Of a stretch of 64,000 nt of DNA, positions 28,401 through 38,035 are shown piece by piece. The DNA is from Burkholderia pyrrocinia (GTDB taxonomy: Bacteria > Pseudomonadota > Gammaproteobacteria > Burkholderiales > Burkholderiaceae): positions 1,612,001-1,676,000 of the forward strand of contig NZ_CP094459.1 in NCBI RefSeq assembly GCF_022809715.1, in the 5' to 3' direction. Made by a program: the position numbers and the translations under genes. Numbering within the stretch: the first letter of the stretch is position 1; each line of letters starts with the position of its first letter. The notes beneath the pieces are model-generated. The model worked only from the letters and a program-made list of their open reading frames with translations. It was not told where the DNA came from and did no database searches.

Positions 28401-29233
28401 CGGTCGCTCGGTGTCTGGTGTGCCAGGGTTTCCAGGCTGACCATCAGCACCACGCCGTTGAGCGGTCGGCGGCTGCGGTTGCGGCCGAGCCAGCCGACGA
28501 AGCTGTCCCACAGCCGCGCGTGGATATCTTCCGGCAGCACGCCGTGGCGGGCCAGTTGCGTGCGCAGCGCGGGTGCACTCGCGACGGGCATGTCGTCGGC
28601 TTCAGCGTCATCGGATGCACCGTACTGGGCGATTCGCGGCTGGCTGATCAACTCGCCCGGCGGGTCGATGAGAATGGCCTGGTCGCCCATCCACCAGTCA
28701 ATGGCGTAGAGCTTGTCCGGATCCTCTTGCAGCCGCCGGCTGCCGGCCTTCATTTCGCCGGTGAGCGAGAAGCTTTGGCCGGAGCGGTTGATGAAGCTGG
28801 TCTTGCCGGAGTTCTCCTGGCCCAGCACTAAGTACCAGGGCAACTGGTACAGCGCATGCCGGCCCTTGAGATTGGCCTGCAGTGTTGCAAGGCTCTGATC
28901 GAGGTCGCGCTCCTGCGCCTCGACGTAACGCAGGCACGGGTCGGTCTGCTGCTCTTCCCCATGCTGCTGCTCGGCCTCCAGGTGCATGGCGCGTTTGCGC
29001 AGGCGCAGTGCCCAGACCAGCAGCGGCAGTATCAGCAGGACGACCGTCGCCAGTACCCGGGCAGTCACGCTGGCCAGGGGGCGGTGTTCGCCCCAGCTCC
29101 ACTTGGGTCCCAGCCACCAGATGGCGGCCAGCGCGAGCGCCAGTAGCAGCAGTTGCAGCAGGGGCGCGCCTTGCCGCCCCCAGCGCATGATGAGTTGGCC
29201 GTAACGTTGCAGTTTTGACCAGATGTTCCACAT
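25472..29233 (-). CDS. tssM: T6SS membrane complex protein TssM (IcmF/VasK)
   Basis: 1253 aa inner-membrane protein. Two helices near residues 24-44 and 56-76 and a third near 485-510 (FGVASLGSVLVIGAWYHY) frame the cytosolic NTPase-like domain. The Walker A box GQENSGKTSFINRSG is at ~139. The large periplasmic part (residues ~510-1253) contacts the TssJ lipoprotein. With TssJ and TssL it forms the channel across the envelope. Last core gene of the leftward T6SS operon, 15 bp after tssA. Length and domain order are normal. Confidence 0.96.
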   Translation of the reverse strand: MWNIWSKLQRYGQLIMRWGRQGAPLLQLLLLALALAAIWWLGPKWSWGEHRPLASVTARVLATVVLLILPLLVWALRLRKRAMHLEAEQQHGEEQQTDPCLRYVEAQERDLDQSLATLQANLKGRHALYQLPWYLVLGQENSGKTSFINRSGQSFSLTGEMKAGSRRLQEDPDKLYAIDWWMGDQAILIDPPGELISQPRIAQYGASDDAEADDMPVASAPALRTQLARHGVLPEDIHARLWDSFVGWLGRNRSRRPLNGVVLMVSLETLAHQTPSDRKALAAVLRARLAELSRQLGTRPPLYVVLSKFDLLEGFETLFARLPKSVREDLFGFSFTLDAIQRYDAWLDELGTLYDAFLNRLNEQVFDSLADVPDVAQREALYSLTRQLSGLRPLLLGFLADVLGSDRYVTPALPRGVFFSSVYQQGVLNNAFLTTASQTYALRGPVNYMQPSGRSLVYFAQHLFQRVIYPESGLAGDNPKVIAEKKHALALRFGVASLGSVLVIGAWYHYYALNRDKALNVLERSRAFSTHAIDGTLDPTGRNLLQPLDQIGSVVAVYGNYRDAWPVVADLGLYQGRTIGPKVDQAYLALLSQRFLPALASGVMTELDGAGTDSDTQLAALRVYRMIEDRPNRRAPVVENWMAAHWQTAFPGEDGVQRALMRHLDYAMKYADTRLPQYQERVAAAQRELRTIPLPQRVYMTLRRQAGAALRAPLDLRNEIGPAYDIVYEPERTAEGKDGNPPASGRIDALLTAKGYRGYFAPHSQDVTELAMIDQWALGERRNIDYSDADKHALADRIRSLYSRDYVDTWQRNLNQIAVRDFQDIGQAVTILGSVTSPAAPLRRLVETVRDNSELGNLPAATASAGTEASQPKAAALADKVDKLTESEAPPLPVITIARAFAPISQLLDAKGERPPYLDETMQAIGAVQDKVRTVHDSPDRGKAALNVVLERFGQKGPDPIANLQRIAGGLPKPLNHQVGKLADESSRIVLVEALRELEKRWDADVYRFYRERLANRYPFNPSSREEVSLDDFTAFFGPQGHLQQFRDKYLNLFIQDNLEALYSERLGGYLVRNDVLTQLEAAERIRDAFFNSRGQLGVQFFVEPLGLAANKRSSSLSVEGQLITYNHGPTTSTAVIWPNTLAPSNESRMTLVHAGGSSSGLIYRGPWSLYRLLSQARLNGATATSVDLSFAAPDGGMRYRISTEKANNPFTQPLFKGFALPRTLLQDERRADTSTGGQSEVQMKQNTRQNGA

Positions 29234-29248
29234 GACGATGCTCCCTGT

Positions 29249-30685
29249 TTAATCCTTGTGCCCGGAGGCGTCCGGCTGATGCCGCTGGAGGAGGCTGAAG
29301 AGGTCGGGCTCCCACTCGGGCGCCGAGGCGTTTTGCATAGCCTGGTACGCGCGGACGAACAGGCCGTCGGCTAGCCAGGTGAGCCCGCGCGGCCGCAGCA
29401 GTTCGGCGGCGATGGCCATGACATGGCAGTTGTGCCGAGGATCGGTCGCTTCCCGCTGGATCGCTTCCAGTCGACGCAGCGTCGGTTCGACACCTTGCGT
29501 TTCGAGCAGGCTGTGCAGTTCGTCGCGTACGGCGGCGTAGTCATGGCCGGCGGCGCTTGTGGTGCCGCTCGCTTGCGCGCCGCTAATCCAAGCCTGGGTT
29601 TGGCCATCGACGAATGGACGTCCATCGGCGAATTCCAGCTTGCCCAGCGCCGGCAGCCGGGTGACGAAGCGTTCGGCCGCCTGACGGATGGCCTCGGCCA
29701 CCAGCGGCATCTCCAGGCGTCGGGCGATGCTGGCGGCCAGGTAGCTGCCGTGCATCCAGTACGGCGAGGTGGTGACGCTGCGTTCGACACGTTGCAACAG
29801 CGTTGGGTCGACAGCGTTGGAACCGAGCGCTTCCGCATACCCTTCGGCGACGTCGGCGGGTACGGCCATCAGTTCGGTCTGGTGGTGTTTGCGTGCCGAC
29901 GGTGCGTTGGTCAGATGGGCCCACAAGGCAAACCGCCGCAGCAAGTAGCCGGTGGGGTCGTAGGGGTCTTGCTGGTTGATGATCTCCGCCGCGGCCAGCA
30001 GTGATTTGCGGCCCTCGCGCTCGTTGCCGGGCGTGGGCAATACTGGCGTGAAGAAGGCATCCGATAGCACCTCGCCGCGCGCGGGCGTGTCGAGCTTGGC
30101 GTCGGCTAGTTCCGGCGCGCGCAACGCTTCGGCTTTTTGCCGCAGCAAGGCCTCCAGCCGCGAGAGGGTGGGCACGTCGAGCTGGGTGCTTTCGGCGCAG
30201 CGTTGCAGGCTATCGAGTGCGGCCTGACCGGCCTTGTAGAACTCTTCGCCGTAGCCGGTGTTTTCCAACGCGGTCAGGCTGTCGGACAGCCGCTCCAGCA
30301 GTTGCCCCACCAACCGTCGCTTGGCCAGGTAGCCGGTGGCGCCCGGTTTCGGATAGCTGGTTTCCCAGTAGCGTTCGACCATGCCGGCCAGCACGCCGGT
30401 GGCCTCCGCCCAGCCGCGCCAACTGTGCGTGCGAGCACGAGCGGTCAGCAGATGCCCGGCAATGCGCAGGTGTTTGCACTGGCTGCGCAGGTAGTGCTGT
30501 GCGGCTTCGTCGACGTAGGGCCAGTCGATGGTCGCCTCCTGCAAGCTGCCGAGTTTGATCATTTCGTGGTCGATGCCTTGGTAAGCGTCGTCTTCCTCAT
30601 CGAAAACGCCAACTGGCTGGCGCGGGTCGAGCGGCGCCAGCAAGGTATCGAGGTCCAAGGGGGCGGGCAGTTTCACCAGTGGCAT
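29249..30685 (-). CDS. tssA: T6SS cap/baseplate protein TssA (VasJ type)
   Basis: 478 aa. The N-terminal ImpA domain (residues ~10-130) holds LAPLDPRQPVGVFDEEDD and DWPYVDEAAQHYLRSQCKHL. The C-terminal ~250 residues are the VasJ-type domain of medium-length TssA proteins. TssA primes tail-tube and sheath assembly. The start overlaps the end of the tagO/vasI-like gene by 13 bp. Confidence 0.9.
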   Translation of the reverse strand: MPLVKLPAPLDLDTLLAPLDPRQPVGVFDEEDDAYQGIDHEMIKLGSLQEATIDWPYVDEAAQHYLRSQCKHLRIAGHLLTARARTHSWRGWAEATGVLAGMVERYWETSYPKPGATGYLAKRRLVGQLLERLSDSLTALENTGYGEEFYKAGQAALDSLQRCAESTQLDVPTLSRLEALLRQKAEALRAPELADAKLDTPARGEVLSDAFFTPVLPTPGNEREGRKSLLAAAEIINQQDPYDPTGYLLRRFALWAHLTNAPSARKHHQTELMAVPADVAEGYAEALGSNAVDPTLLQRVERSVTTSPYWMHGSYLAASIARRLEMPLVAEAIRQAAERFVTRLPALGKLEFADGRPFVDGQTQAWISGAQASGTTSAAGHDYAAVRDELHSLLETQGVEPTLRRLEAIQREATDPRHNCHVMAIAAELLRPRGLTWLADGLFVRAYQAMQNASAPEWEPDLFSLLQRHQPDASGHKD

Positions 30686-31383
30686 GCCTCGCGCTGCTGG
30701 ACCAGTTGCTCATGAAGCCGGGAGACGTCGAAGACCAGTCCGTCGAAGGGGGGCTGGTCGCTCTCGATCTGCAGGCGCTGCGCCGGCTGGGCCAGGTGAC
30801 GAAGCTGCTCGATCGCCACCAGGCCGCGTCCCGCGTCAGTGACTGTGCCGTCATCGAGCACCTGCCACGGCTGGCTGGCCGACACGGGCCGGCCGTCCAG
30901 CAGCAGCCGTAGATTGGCGCGGTTGAAGGGCAGTGCCTCGGCGGTCAGCAATTGCAGGCGCGAGATGTTCTGCAGGCAACTGATCGCGAGCGTGGGGCCG
31001 GGTGTCGAGCCTCCCAGCGCCGGCGCCGAGATGACCACCTTATCTTGGCCGGGAAGCTTTTCCGGCGTGCGCATCAGCAGCAAGCCGGTGTCGTCAGCGC
31101 GGCGCTTGGCCTCGTTGGCCTGGACCAGGGCGGCGATGTCCGGCCGCTTCGCGCTGGCCGGCGTGGTGGCGGGCGTTGGCGGCGGCGCGGGTGCCTTGGC
31201 TTGGAGCGCGGCCGGTGACGACGGGGCCGGTGGCGGGGTGCCCGCCTTGGCGTCGAAGCAGGCCAGCCGTTCCTGCGGCGACACGATGGTGGCGCAATCG
31301 TTGCTGGCGGCGACGGCGGGTTGCTTCCCGTCGCAACCGGCCAGTGCCACTGCAGACAGCAATGCCAGGCTGAACGATTTCAT
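30673..31383 (-). CDS. tagO: T6SS-associated lipoprotein TagO/VasI
   Basis: 236 aa from [17 protein letters not shown], a lipoprotein signal with Cys17. The C-terminal ~130 residues (KVVISAPALGGSTPGPTLAI to LVFDVSRLHEQLV) are the VasI/TagO domain. A Pro/Ala-rich linker precedes it. Function in T6SS is accessory. The ATG is inside the stop of vasH (ATGA overlap), and the end overlaps tssA, so vasH-tagO-tssA are translationally coupled, in the same order as in V. cholerae. Confidence 0.85.
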   Translation of the reverse strand: MKSFSLALLSAVALAGCDGKQPAVAASNDCATIVSPQERLACFDAKAGTPPPAPSSPAALQAKAPAPPPTPATTPASAKRPDIAALVQANEAKRRADDTGLLLMRTPEKLPGQDKVVISAPALGGSTPGPTLAISCLQNISRLQLLTAEALPFNRANLRLLLDGRPVSASQPWQVLDDGTVTDAGRGLVAIEQLRHLAQPAQRLQIESDQPPFDGLVFDVSRLHEQLVQQREACHW

Positions 31384-32939
31384 GATGGGTGATCCTCTCC
31401 ATTCAAATTCCACTCCAGGCATTTGCGTGCCAGCGTGCGTTTGGGTATGCCGAGGCTGAGTGCAGCCTCGCGCCGCGACCCCTCGACCCGGCGCAGCCGT
31501 TCGCCGACCACGATGCGCTCGAAGTGCAGCAAGGCTTCCGGCAGGTTGTCGGTGTGCAAGAGCTGTTGCAGTGCCGATGCTGTTGGCGACGGCGGCTCAC
31601 TCGGCGCCAGCATTTCTTCTTCCAGGTCGGCCAGCAGATCACCGCGGATGTGCTGGCCGGGCGCGGTGCGCTCGGCTGCGGCCAGCACGAGGCTGCGCAG
31701 CTCGCGCACGTTGCCGGGAAAGCTGTGTGCTTGCAGGCGTGCCAGTGCCCTCGCGGAAATGCCGGCGATGTTGCCCTGGCATTCGCGGTTGTGTTGCAGC
31801 AGCACGTGCGCGACCAGCGCAGGGATGTCTTCCGGGCGCTCGCGCAGGGGCGGGATGCGTAGCACGCGCTGGCGGATGCGGAAATACAGGTCCTCGCGGA
31901 ACGCGCCGTCGCGCACGAGTTCGGGCAGAGGACGGTGGGTGGCGCAGATCAGGCGGAAGTCGGACGCCTGCTCGCGCGTTGCGCCTATCGGTCGATAGGT
32001 TTTCTCGTTCAGCAGGCGCAGCAGCGTGCCTTGCAGTTCCAGCGGCATGTCGCCGATTTCGTCGAGGAACAAGGTGCCGCCATCGGCCTCGGCGACCAGG
32101 CCGGTGCGCGCCTGCGTGGCGCCGGTGTAAGCGCCGCGTACCGCGCCGAACAACTCGGCTTCGATCAGGTCTTTCGGGATCGCCGCGCAGTTCACGGGTA
32201 CGAACTTGCCCCGGCGGGACGAGGCTTGGTGAATCAGCCAGGCCGCATGATCCTTGCCCGAACCGGTTTCCCCGGTGATCAGCAAGGACAGTGACGAGTC
32301 GGCCAGCCGCAGCATGTCTTCGCGCAGTTGTCGGGCCGTCGCCCCGATACCGACAAAGTCTGCGGCTAGCAGGCGGGCGGCGCGTGTCCGATCCTGGTCG
32401 ATCTCGCTTCGTCGCTGCTCCTCGATGCGGTGGGTGCCGGACGATGCCAGCAGGCGCACCATCAGCACGTGATGCAGGGTGGTCAGCTCTTGCCAGATCG
32501 GATCTGCCTGCCAGTCGCGCAGGGCCGTTTCGGTGCCAATCAACGCGAAGATACCCACCACTTCGTGCTGTGGGCCATGGATCGGCAGCACCAGGAGGGC
32601 GGCGCGGGCGGTGAGATGTTCGCGCAGGGCGTCGAAGCCGGCGCCGACCTTGACCAACGCGTCCAGCCGCGCGACATGGCAAGGCTTGGCGCTGGTCAGG
32701 CAATACACCAGCGGATTGTCCAGCTCTTCCAACGATATCGAGGTGAGCCCCGCGGCGTCAGCCACATGGGCATGGGCGATCGGCAGTAGCCTGTCGCCGG
32801 GATGCTCACGCCAGTAGCAGAGCGCCTGTTCGATACCGCTGCCATCGCAGGCGGCGCGCAGCCAGGCCCCCGCCAGCGAGGCCATGGTGCTCGCTTGCGC
32901 CAGTTCGCGTGCCAACAGGACGACGCTCACGGTCTCCAT
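31380..32939 (-). CDS. vasH: sigma-54-dependent activator of T6SS (VasH)
   Basis: 519 aa. N-terminal sensory region (residues 1-190, GAF-like). AAA+ domain: Walker [11 protein letters not shown] (~223), the sigma-54 contact loop GAYTGA (~270; most members have GAFTGA, Tyr is tolerated), and Walker [13 protein letters not shown]-terminal Fis-type helix-turn-helix ([20 protein letters not shown]). ATG 32939 is favoured over GTG 32951 because GGAG lies 7 nt before it. It probably activates the -24/-12 promoter of hcp at 18689-18704. Confidence 0.93.
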   Translation of the reverse strand: METVSVVLLARELAQASTMASLAGAWLRAACDGSGIEQALCYWREHPGDRLLPIAHAHVADAAGLTSISLEELDNPLVYCLTSAKPCHVARLDALVKVGAGFDALREHLTARAALLVLPIHGPQHEVVGIFALIGTETALRDWQADPIWQELTTLHHVLMVRLLASSGTHRIEEQRRSEIDQDRTRAARLLAADFVGIGATARQLREDMLRLADSSLSLLITGETGSGKDHAAWLIHQASSRRGKFVPVNCAAIPKDLIEAELFGAVRGAYTGATQARTGLVAEADGGTLFLDEIGDMPLELQGTLLRLLNEKTYRPIGATREQASDFRLICATHRPLPELVRDGAFREDLYFRIRQRVLRIPPLRERPEDIPALVAHVLLQHNRECQGNIAGISARALARLQAHSFPGNVRELRSLVLAAAERTAPGQHIRGDLLADLEEEMLAPSEPPSPTASALQQLLHTDNLPEALLHFERIVVGERLRRVEGSRREAALSLGIPKRTLARKCLEWNLNGEDHPS

Positions 32940-32951
32940 GCCGTGCTCCAC

Positions 32952-35519
32952 TCAGTGCAGCGTGGCCAGAAAGGCGCCGTCCTGCCAGCGCAGGTCCGCG
33001 CGCTGGAAAGGCGCCCCCTTGGCCTGCTGCTGCAGGACAGCGAGCGACAGCGGCGGCAGCAGTTCGCCGTCGATGCTCGCATCGAGCATGCGCGCCCCGT
33101 TGGCGTGCCGTATGCAGCGCGAGCGCAACTCGTCGCGTGCGCTCTCGGCCACTTCCAGAGGGGCGTTGTAGCGCTGGGCGAATTGCTGCTGCAGGCGCTG
33201 CAAGCGGCTGTCCACGATATCGCCCAACACGGCCTCGTCGAGGTAGCGGTACGGTACGAGTTGCATGCGCGCCAGCAGGGCCGGCTTGAAGAAACGCATC
33301 AACTGCTGCCGCAGGCTGTCGACGTCGAGGTCGGACAACGACGGATCGTCCTGGTCGAAGCCGAGGTTCGAGGTCAGGAAGAACAGGATGTTCTGGCAGT
33401 CGATACTGCGACCCTCGCCATCGGCCAGTTCGCCCTTGTCGAAGGCCTGGTAGAACACATTCAGCACTTCCGGATGGGCTTTTTCCACCTCGTCCAGCAA
33501 TACCACCGCATAGGGCTGCTTACGAATGGCCTCGGTCAGTACGCCGCCTTCGCCATAGCCCACGTAGCCGGGAGGAGCGCCCAGCAGGCGCGACACGGTG
33601 TGTTTCTCCTGGTACTCGGACATGTTGATCGTGGTCAGGAAGCGCTCGCCGCCGAACAGCGCATCGGCCACCGCCAACGCCGTCTCGGTCTTGCCGACGC
33701 CGCTGGGGCCGACCAGCAGGAACGCACCCATCGGCGTGCCCGGCCGGCGCAGGTCGGCCATCGCCGTGAGCAGGCGTCGGTGCAACGCCTCTAGTGCCGC
33801 GTCCTGTCCTTTGACGCGCACTCGCAGGGTGGTTGGCAATTGTTCGAGACGCGTCAGCTGATCGCTGTTGATGGTGGTGGCCGGTATGCCGGTCCAGTCG
33901 GCGATGACCTGGGCAATCTGCTCGGCGCCCACGTCGGCATGCAGCAGCGCGCCATCGCGTTGCAGTTCGGCCAGATGGGTCACCCAACCCGAAAGCAGCC
34001 GGACGGAGTCGTCGTCAGCCTCCTGACCGCGCAGGCTGACAATCGTATCGATGACCGATTTCTGCTGTTCCCAGGCTTGGCGCAACTCGGCGATGCGCGT
34101 TTCCACCTGTAGCCGCGCATCGCGCAGGTCGTCGAGTCGTTTCGTCGATGGCCTGCGGCCGGACCGGGCGTCACGCGTCAGGTGTTCGGTCTCGGTGTCG
34201 ATCTGCCGAAGCTCGTTCTCGAGCGCGCTCAAGCGACGCGGCGGCTCGGCCAATGCGGTGGCGACGCGTGCGCAAGCGGTATCGAGCACGTCGATGGCCT
34301 TGTCCGGCAACTGCCGGCCAGACAGGTAGCGCGCTGACAACATCGCGGCGGCTTGCAGGGCATCGTCCCCGATGTAGACCTTGTGCGCTTGCTCGTAGAG
34401 GGGGCGCAGGCCGCGCAGGATATGCACGGCATCCTCCGGACTGGGCTCGTCCAGCTTTACCAGCTGGAAGCGCCGCGTCAGCGCAGGGTCCTTCTCGAAA
34501 TACTTCTTGTACTCGGACCACGTGGTGGCGGCGATGGTCCGTAGCTCGCCGCGCGCCAACGCGGGTTTGAGCAGGTTGGCCGCGTCGCTGCCGCCCGCGG
34601 CGTTGCCTGCGCCGATCAGCGTATGCGCCTCATCGATGAACAGAATGATCGGATGCGGCGAAGCTTTCACTTCATCGATCACCGCCTTCAGGCGTTTCTC
34701 GAACTCGCCCTTGACCGACGCGCCGGCCTGAAGGGCGCCCAGATCCAGCCCCCAGAGTTGAACGTCGCGCAACGGCTCGGGCACACGCGCCTGCACGATG
34801 CGTTGGGCGAGTCCTTCAACGACCGCGCTCTTACCGACACCGGCGTCGCCGACTACGATGGGGTTGTTCTTGCGGCGACGCGACAGGATGTCGACCATCA
34901 GGTCGATCTCGGCATCGCGGCATAGCACCGGGTCGATCCGCCCTTCGCGAGCCTGTGTGCTGAAGTCGTGGCCGAATCGAGCCAGCGCGCTGTCGTCGCC
35001 GCCGACAGCCGCAGGGCGGTGGTCGGCGGACGCCACGCTGGCGACTTCCGTCGATCCGGCCAACAGCTCAGCAAAGCGCTTGCGAAGCGGTTCCCGACTC
35101 ACGCCATCCAGCAGGCGTATCGCCGCCATCGGAAGGTAGCGTCCCGGATTGAGTAGCGCGGCGAGCAGCACGGCGCCGCTGCGGATTTCAGTTTGTCCCA
35201 GCTCCACCGAGCTGAGCAGCCATGCCTCCTGCAACAGCTCCACCAGCAACGGGGAGAAGGAAGGATATTGATTGTGCCCGCTATCCCCCTCGGGAAATGC
35301 AGTGGACAGCGCGTGTCGCACGGTGTCGACCTCAATCCCCGCGACGCGCAGCACGATACGCACATCGCACTGAGGCTGATCGAGCAGCTTGAACAGCAGG
35401 TGGGGCACTGTGACTTCGGCGCCACGCTGGCCGATGCAGAGGCTCCCCGCTTCTTCCAAGGCATGCCGACACAACACATTGAGGCGCTCGAAGAGTGCCG
35501 GGAGATCCACCGTAATCAT
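32952..35519 (-). CDS. tssH: T6SS sheath-disassembly ATPase TssH (ClpV)
   Basis: 855 aa AAA+ unfoldase. N-domain (1-150), first ATPase with Walker A GDAGVGKSAVVEGLAQRI (~225), middle coiled-coil region (~400-520), second ATPase with GPSGVGKTETALAVADAL (~605) and the EYQEKHTVSRLLGAPPGYVG segment. It strips contracted TssB/TssC sheath for reuse. First gene of the leftward operon and divergent from tssB. No sigma-54 site was found before it. Confidence 0.96.
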   Translation of the reverse strand: MITVDLPALFERLNVLCRHALEEAGSLCIGQRGAEVTVPHLLFKLLDQPQCDVRIVLRVAGIEVDTVRHALSTAFPEGDSGHNQYPSFSPLLVELLQEAWLLSSVELGQTEIRSGAVLLAALLNPGRYLPMAAIRLLDGVSREPLRKRFAELLAGSTEVASVASADHRPAAVGGDDSALARFGHDFSTQAREGRIDPVLCRDAEIDLMVDILSRRRKNNPIVVGDAGVGKSAVVEGLAQRIVQARVPEPLRDVQLWGLDLGALQAGASVKGEFEKRLKAVIDEVKASPHPIILFIDEAHTLIGAGNAAGGSDAANLLKPALARGELRTIAATTWSEYKKYFEKDPALTRRFQLVKLDEPSPEDAVHILRGLRPLYEQAHKVYIGDDALQAAAMLSARYLSGRQLPDKAIDVLDTACARVATALAEPPRRLSALENELRQIDTETEHLTRDARSGRRPSTKRLDDLRDARLQVETRIAELRQAWEQQKSVIDTIVSLRGQEADDDSVRLLSGWVTHLAELQRDGALLHADVGAEQIAQVIADWTGIPATTINSDQLTRLEQLPTTLRVRVKGQDAALEALHRRLLTAMADLRRPGTPMGAFLLVGPSGVGKTETALAVADALFGGERFLTTINMSEYQEKHTVSRLLGAPPGYVGYGEGGVLTEAIRKQPYAVVLLDEVEKAHPEVLNVFYQAFDKGELADGEGRSIDCQNILFFLTSNLGFDQDDPSLSDLDVDSLRQQLMRFFKPALLARMQLVPYRYLDEAVLGDIVDSRLQRLQQQFAQRYNAPLEVAESARDELRSRCIRHANGARMLDASIDGELLPPLSLAVLQQQAKGAPFQRADLRWQDGAFLATLH

Positions 35520-35994
35520 GTAATCGAATTCCCGTTTAAAGGAAAGATTTTTATAAGAAAAATCGTCCTTGCGTTGCTAATGCAAATGAACGTTTTAGAT
35601 TGACGAATTAAATAATGTGGGCGAGGACGCCTCCGACTCGCCCACAATCAGCACACGGTCAAGCCTTCGAGGGAAACACGCCGGCAACTCGCCTGTCTAT
35701 GGGATTCGTCTGAAATTTAATGAGGGGAATTTTCTTAAATCGATATTCGAACGAATACGAGGTATTTGGGCGAAAAAATAAGATTGGTCTCATTCCATGG
35801 GCGGCCATTAACGTCTAGCCTCTTCGTCTGCGGGCGGAAAGCGATTCTGCGGTATGTCATGGATGGTGTTAGGTCGGAGGGGCTTGGCCCGACCGGCATA
35901 CCTTCGCTTGCACTGCATACACTTTGGCGCGCAATGCGTTGGGGTTTATCGAAGCTCGCGCTGCTAAAGACTTCAATTCGAATGGGAGTGGCTC
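35520..35994. promoter_or_regulatory. divergent tssH-tssB intergenic region with a 10-bp hairpin
   Basis: 475 bp AT-rich spacer between the two T6SS operons, which must hold both promoters. At 35616-35646 there is a perfect inverted repeat (arm TGTGGGCGAG, 11-nt loop), and at 35744-35757 a smaller one (TATTCG-AA-CGAATA). No -24/-12 element with correct spacing is visible for either operon; the closest, TTTGGCGCGCAATGCG at ~35926, is 2 bp too short. Confidence 0.5.
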
Positions 35995-36498
35995 ATGGCA
36001 AAGCAAGGATCGGTCGCACCGAAGGAACGCATCAACATTCGCTATGTTCCGGCAACGGGCGGTGAGCAGGAGGAAGTCGAACTGCCGTTGAAATTGTTGG
36101 TGACGGGCGACTTCAAAGGGCGCGAGGACGAGGTCGCACTCGAAGACCGTACCGCCGTCAGCATCAACAAGGACAACTTCAACAGCGTGATGTCCGAGTT
36201 CGGCCTGGGGCTGACGATGGATGCACCGGCCGTACTGGAAGAGGGGGGCGGGAACGACACCTTGCCGGTCCATCTGAAGTTCGGCGCCATCGATGACTTC
36301 AGTCCCGATGCCATCGCCCGCCAGGTGCCGGAACTGCGCAAGTTGCTCGAGCTGCGCGAGGCGCTGGTGGCGCTCAAGGGGCCGATGGGCAATATCCCGG
36401 CCTTCCGCAAGCAGTTGCAGGCTCTGCTCGGTGATGAAGCCTCCCGCGGCAAGCTGGCCAAGGAGCTGGAGCAGTTGCTGGAACCCGGCAAGGCCTGA
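35995..36498 (+). CDS. tssB: T6SS sheath small subunit TssB (VipA)
   Basis: 167 aa. Typical start MAKQGSVAPKERINIRY and the LPLKLLVTGDFKGRED segment. It pairs with TssC to build the contractile sheath. Preceded by GGGAG. First gene of the rightward operon; tssC follows 40 bp downstream. Confidence 0.96.
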   Translation: MAKQGSVAPKERINIRYVPATGGEQEEVELPLKLLVTGDFKGREDEVALEDRTAVSINKDNFNSVMSEFGLGLTMDAPAVLEEGGGNDTLPVHLKFGAIDDFSPDAIARQVPELRKLLELREALVALKGPMGNIPAFRKQLQALLGDEASRGKLAKELEQLLEPGKA

Positions 36499-36538
36499 TG
36501 CCGCGCTGTTCCTCTTCCCGTTTGCAAAGGACATAACA

Positions 36539-38020
36539 ATGACACAAGCACAAACCGCCGCTGCCCAAAAGCAGGACGCGCTGCCGCAGGAGGGCCTGCT
36601 GGCCCAGATCATGGCGCAGACCCGCCTGCAGCCTGCCCAGGAAGGTTATGCCGTCGCCGAGCGCGGCGTGGCTGCCTTCATTGCCGAGATGCTCAAGACC
36701 GATGCACGCGAACAGCCGGTCAACAAGCAACTGGTCGACCAGATGATTTCCCGGATCGACGCCAAGCTCGGCAGGCAGATGGACGTGATTCTCCATCAGC
36801 CAGCCCTGCAGGAGCTGGAGTCGGCCTGGCGCGGACTCCATCGACTGGTGGCCGGCACCGACTTCCGCGAAAACATCTTCATCGATGTGCTTCACGTCAC
36901 TAAGGATGAACTGCTGGAAGACTTCGAGAGCGCCGTGGATATCACGCGCAGCAATGTCTACAAGCTCATCTACACCGCGGGTTACGGCCAGTTCGGCGGG
37001 AAGCCCATTGGCTGCATCGTCGGCAACTATACCTTCGGCCCCTCGGCGCCCGACATCAAGCTGCTCAACTACGTCGCTGCGATTGGCGCCATGGCGCACG
37101 CACCGTTCCTCGCCGCGGCCGGTCCCGAGATGCTTAATCTGGACTCCTTCCAGGACATCCCCAACCTCAAAGAGGTCAAGGACATCTTCGAAGGCCCGCG
37201 TCACGCCAAATGGCGCGGCCTGCGCGAGTCGGAAGACGCGCGCTACCTTGGCCTGACCATGCCGCGGTTCCTGCTGCGCCAGCCGTACGATCCGCTGGAG
37301 AATCCGGTTCGCAGCTTTGGCTATCGCGAAACCATCGACGGTCAGCACGACAACTACCTGTGGGGTAACACGGCCTTTCTGATGGCCAACCGCATCACGG
37401 ACAGCTTTGCGAAGTACCGCTGGTGCCCGAACATCATCGGTCCGCAATCGGGCGGCACCGTGGATGACCTTCCGGTGCACCTGTACGAGTCGCTTGGCCA
37501 GCTTCAGGCGAAGATTCCGACCGAAGTGCTGATTTCCGATCGGAAGGAGTTCGAGCTGTCTGCAGAGGGCTTCATTCCGCTCGCCATGCGCAAGGACAGC
37601 GACAACGCCTCCTTCTTCTCCGCCAACTCGGTGCAGAAGCCCAAAGTCTTCCAGAACACGCCCGAAGGCCAGGCCGCGCAGACCAACTACATGCTCGGCA
37701 CGCAACTGCCGTACATGTTCATCGTCAACCGTCTGGCGCACTACATCAAGGTGCTGCAGCGCGAACAAATCGGCAGTTGGAAAGAGCGCCAGGACCTGGA
37801 GCGCGAACTCAACAACTGGCTGCGCCAGTACATTGCGGATCAGGAAAGCCCCTCCGCCGACGTGCGCAGCCGCCGGCCGTTGCGTGCCGCCAAGGTCGTC
37901 GTGCAGGACGCGACGGGCAATCCCGGCTGGTACCAGATTTCCCTGTCCTTGCGCCCGCACTTCAAGTACATGGGCGCGAGCTTCGACCTGTCGCTGGTCG
38001 GTCGGCTCGACAAGGAATGA
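36539..38020 (+). CDS. tssC: T6SS sheath large subunit TssC (VipB)
   Basis: 493 aa. Shows the conserved core: LESAWRGLHRLVAGTDFREN, GYGQFGGKPIGCIVGNY, PRFLLRQPYDPLENPVRSF and the C-terminal RPHFKYMGASFDLSLVGRLD. The open frame extends 246 nt upstream through tssB in another frame; ATG 36539 is correct because the product then begins at the usual TssC N-terminus. Confidence 0.96.
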   Translation: MTQAQTAAAQKQDALPQEGLLAQIMAQTRLQPAQEGYAVAERGVAAFIAEMLKTDAREQPVNKQLVDQMISRIDAKLGRQMDVILHQPALQELESAWRGLHRLVAGTDFRENIFIDVLHVTKDELLEDFESAVDITRSNVYKLIYTAGYGQFGGKPIGCIVGNYTFGPSAPDIKLLNYVAAIGAMAHAPFLAAAGPEMLNLDSFQDIPNLKEVKDIFEGPRHAKWRGLRESEDARYLGLTMPRFLLRQPYDPLENPVRSFGYRETIDGQHDNYLWGNTAFLMANRITDSFAKYRWCPNIIGPQSGGTVDDLPVHLYESLGQLQAKIPTEVLISDRKEFELSAEGFIPLAMRKDSDNASFFSANSVQKPKVFQNTPEGQAAQTNYMLGTQLPYMFIVNRLAHYIKVLQREQIGSWKERQDLERELNNWLRQYIADQESPSADVRSRRPLRAAKVVVQDATGNPGWYQISLSLRPHFKYMGASFDLSLVGRLDKE

Positions 38021-38035
38021 CGGAGGGCATGACGC

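Noticed and set aside
26801..28831. 676-codon plus-strand open frame
   Set aside because: Antisense to tssM.
35917..35945. possible sigma-54 promoter before tssB (TTTGGCGCGCAATGCG)
   Set aside because: The GG-to-GC distance is 2 bp too short for a -24/-12 element.
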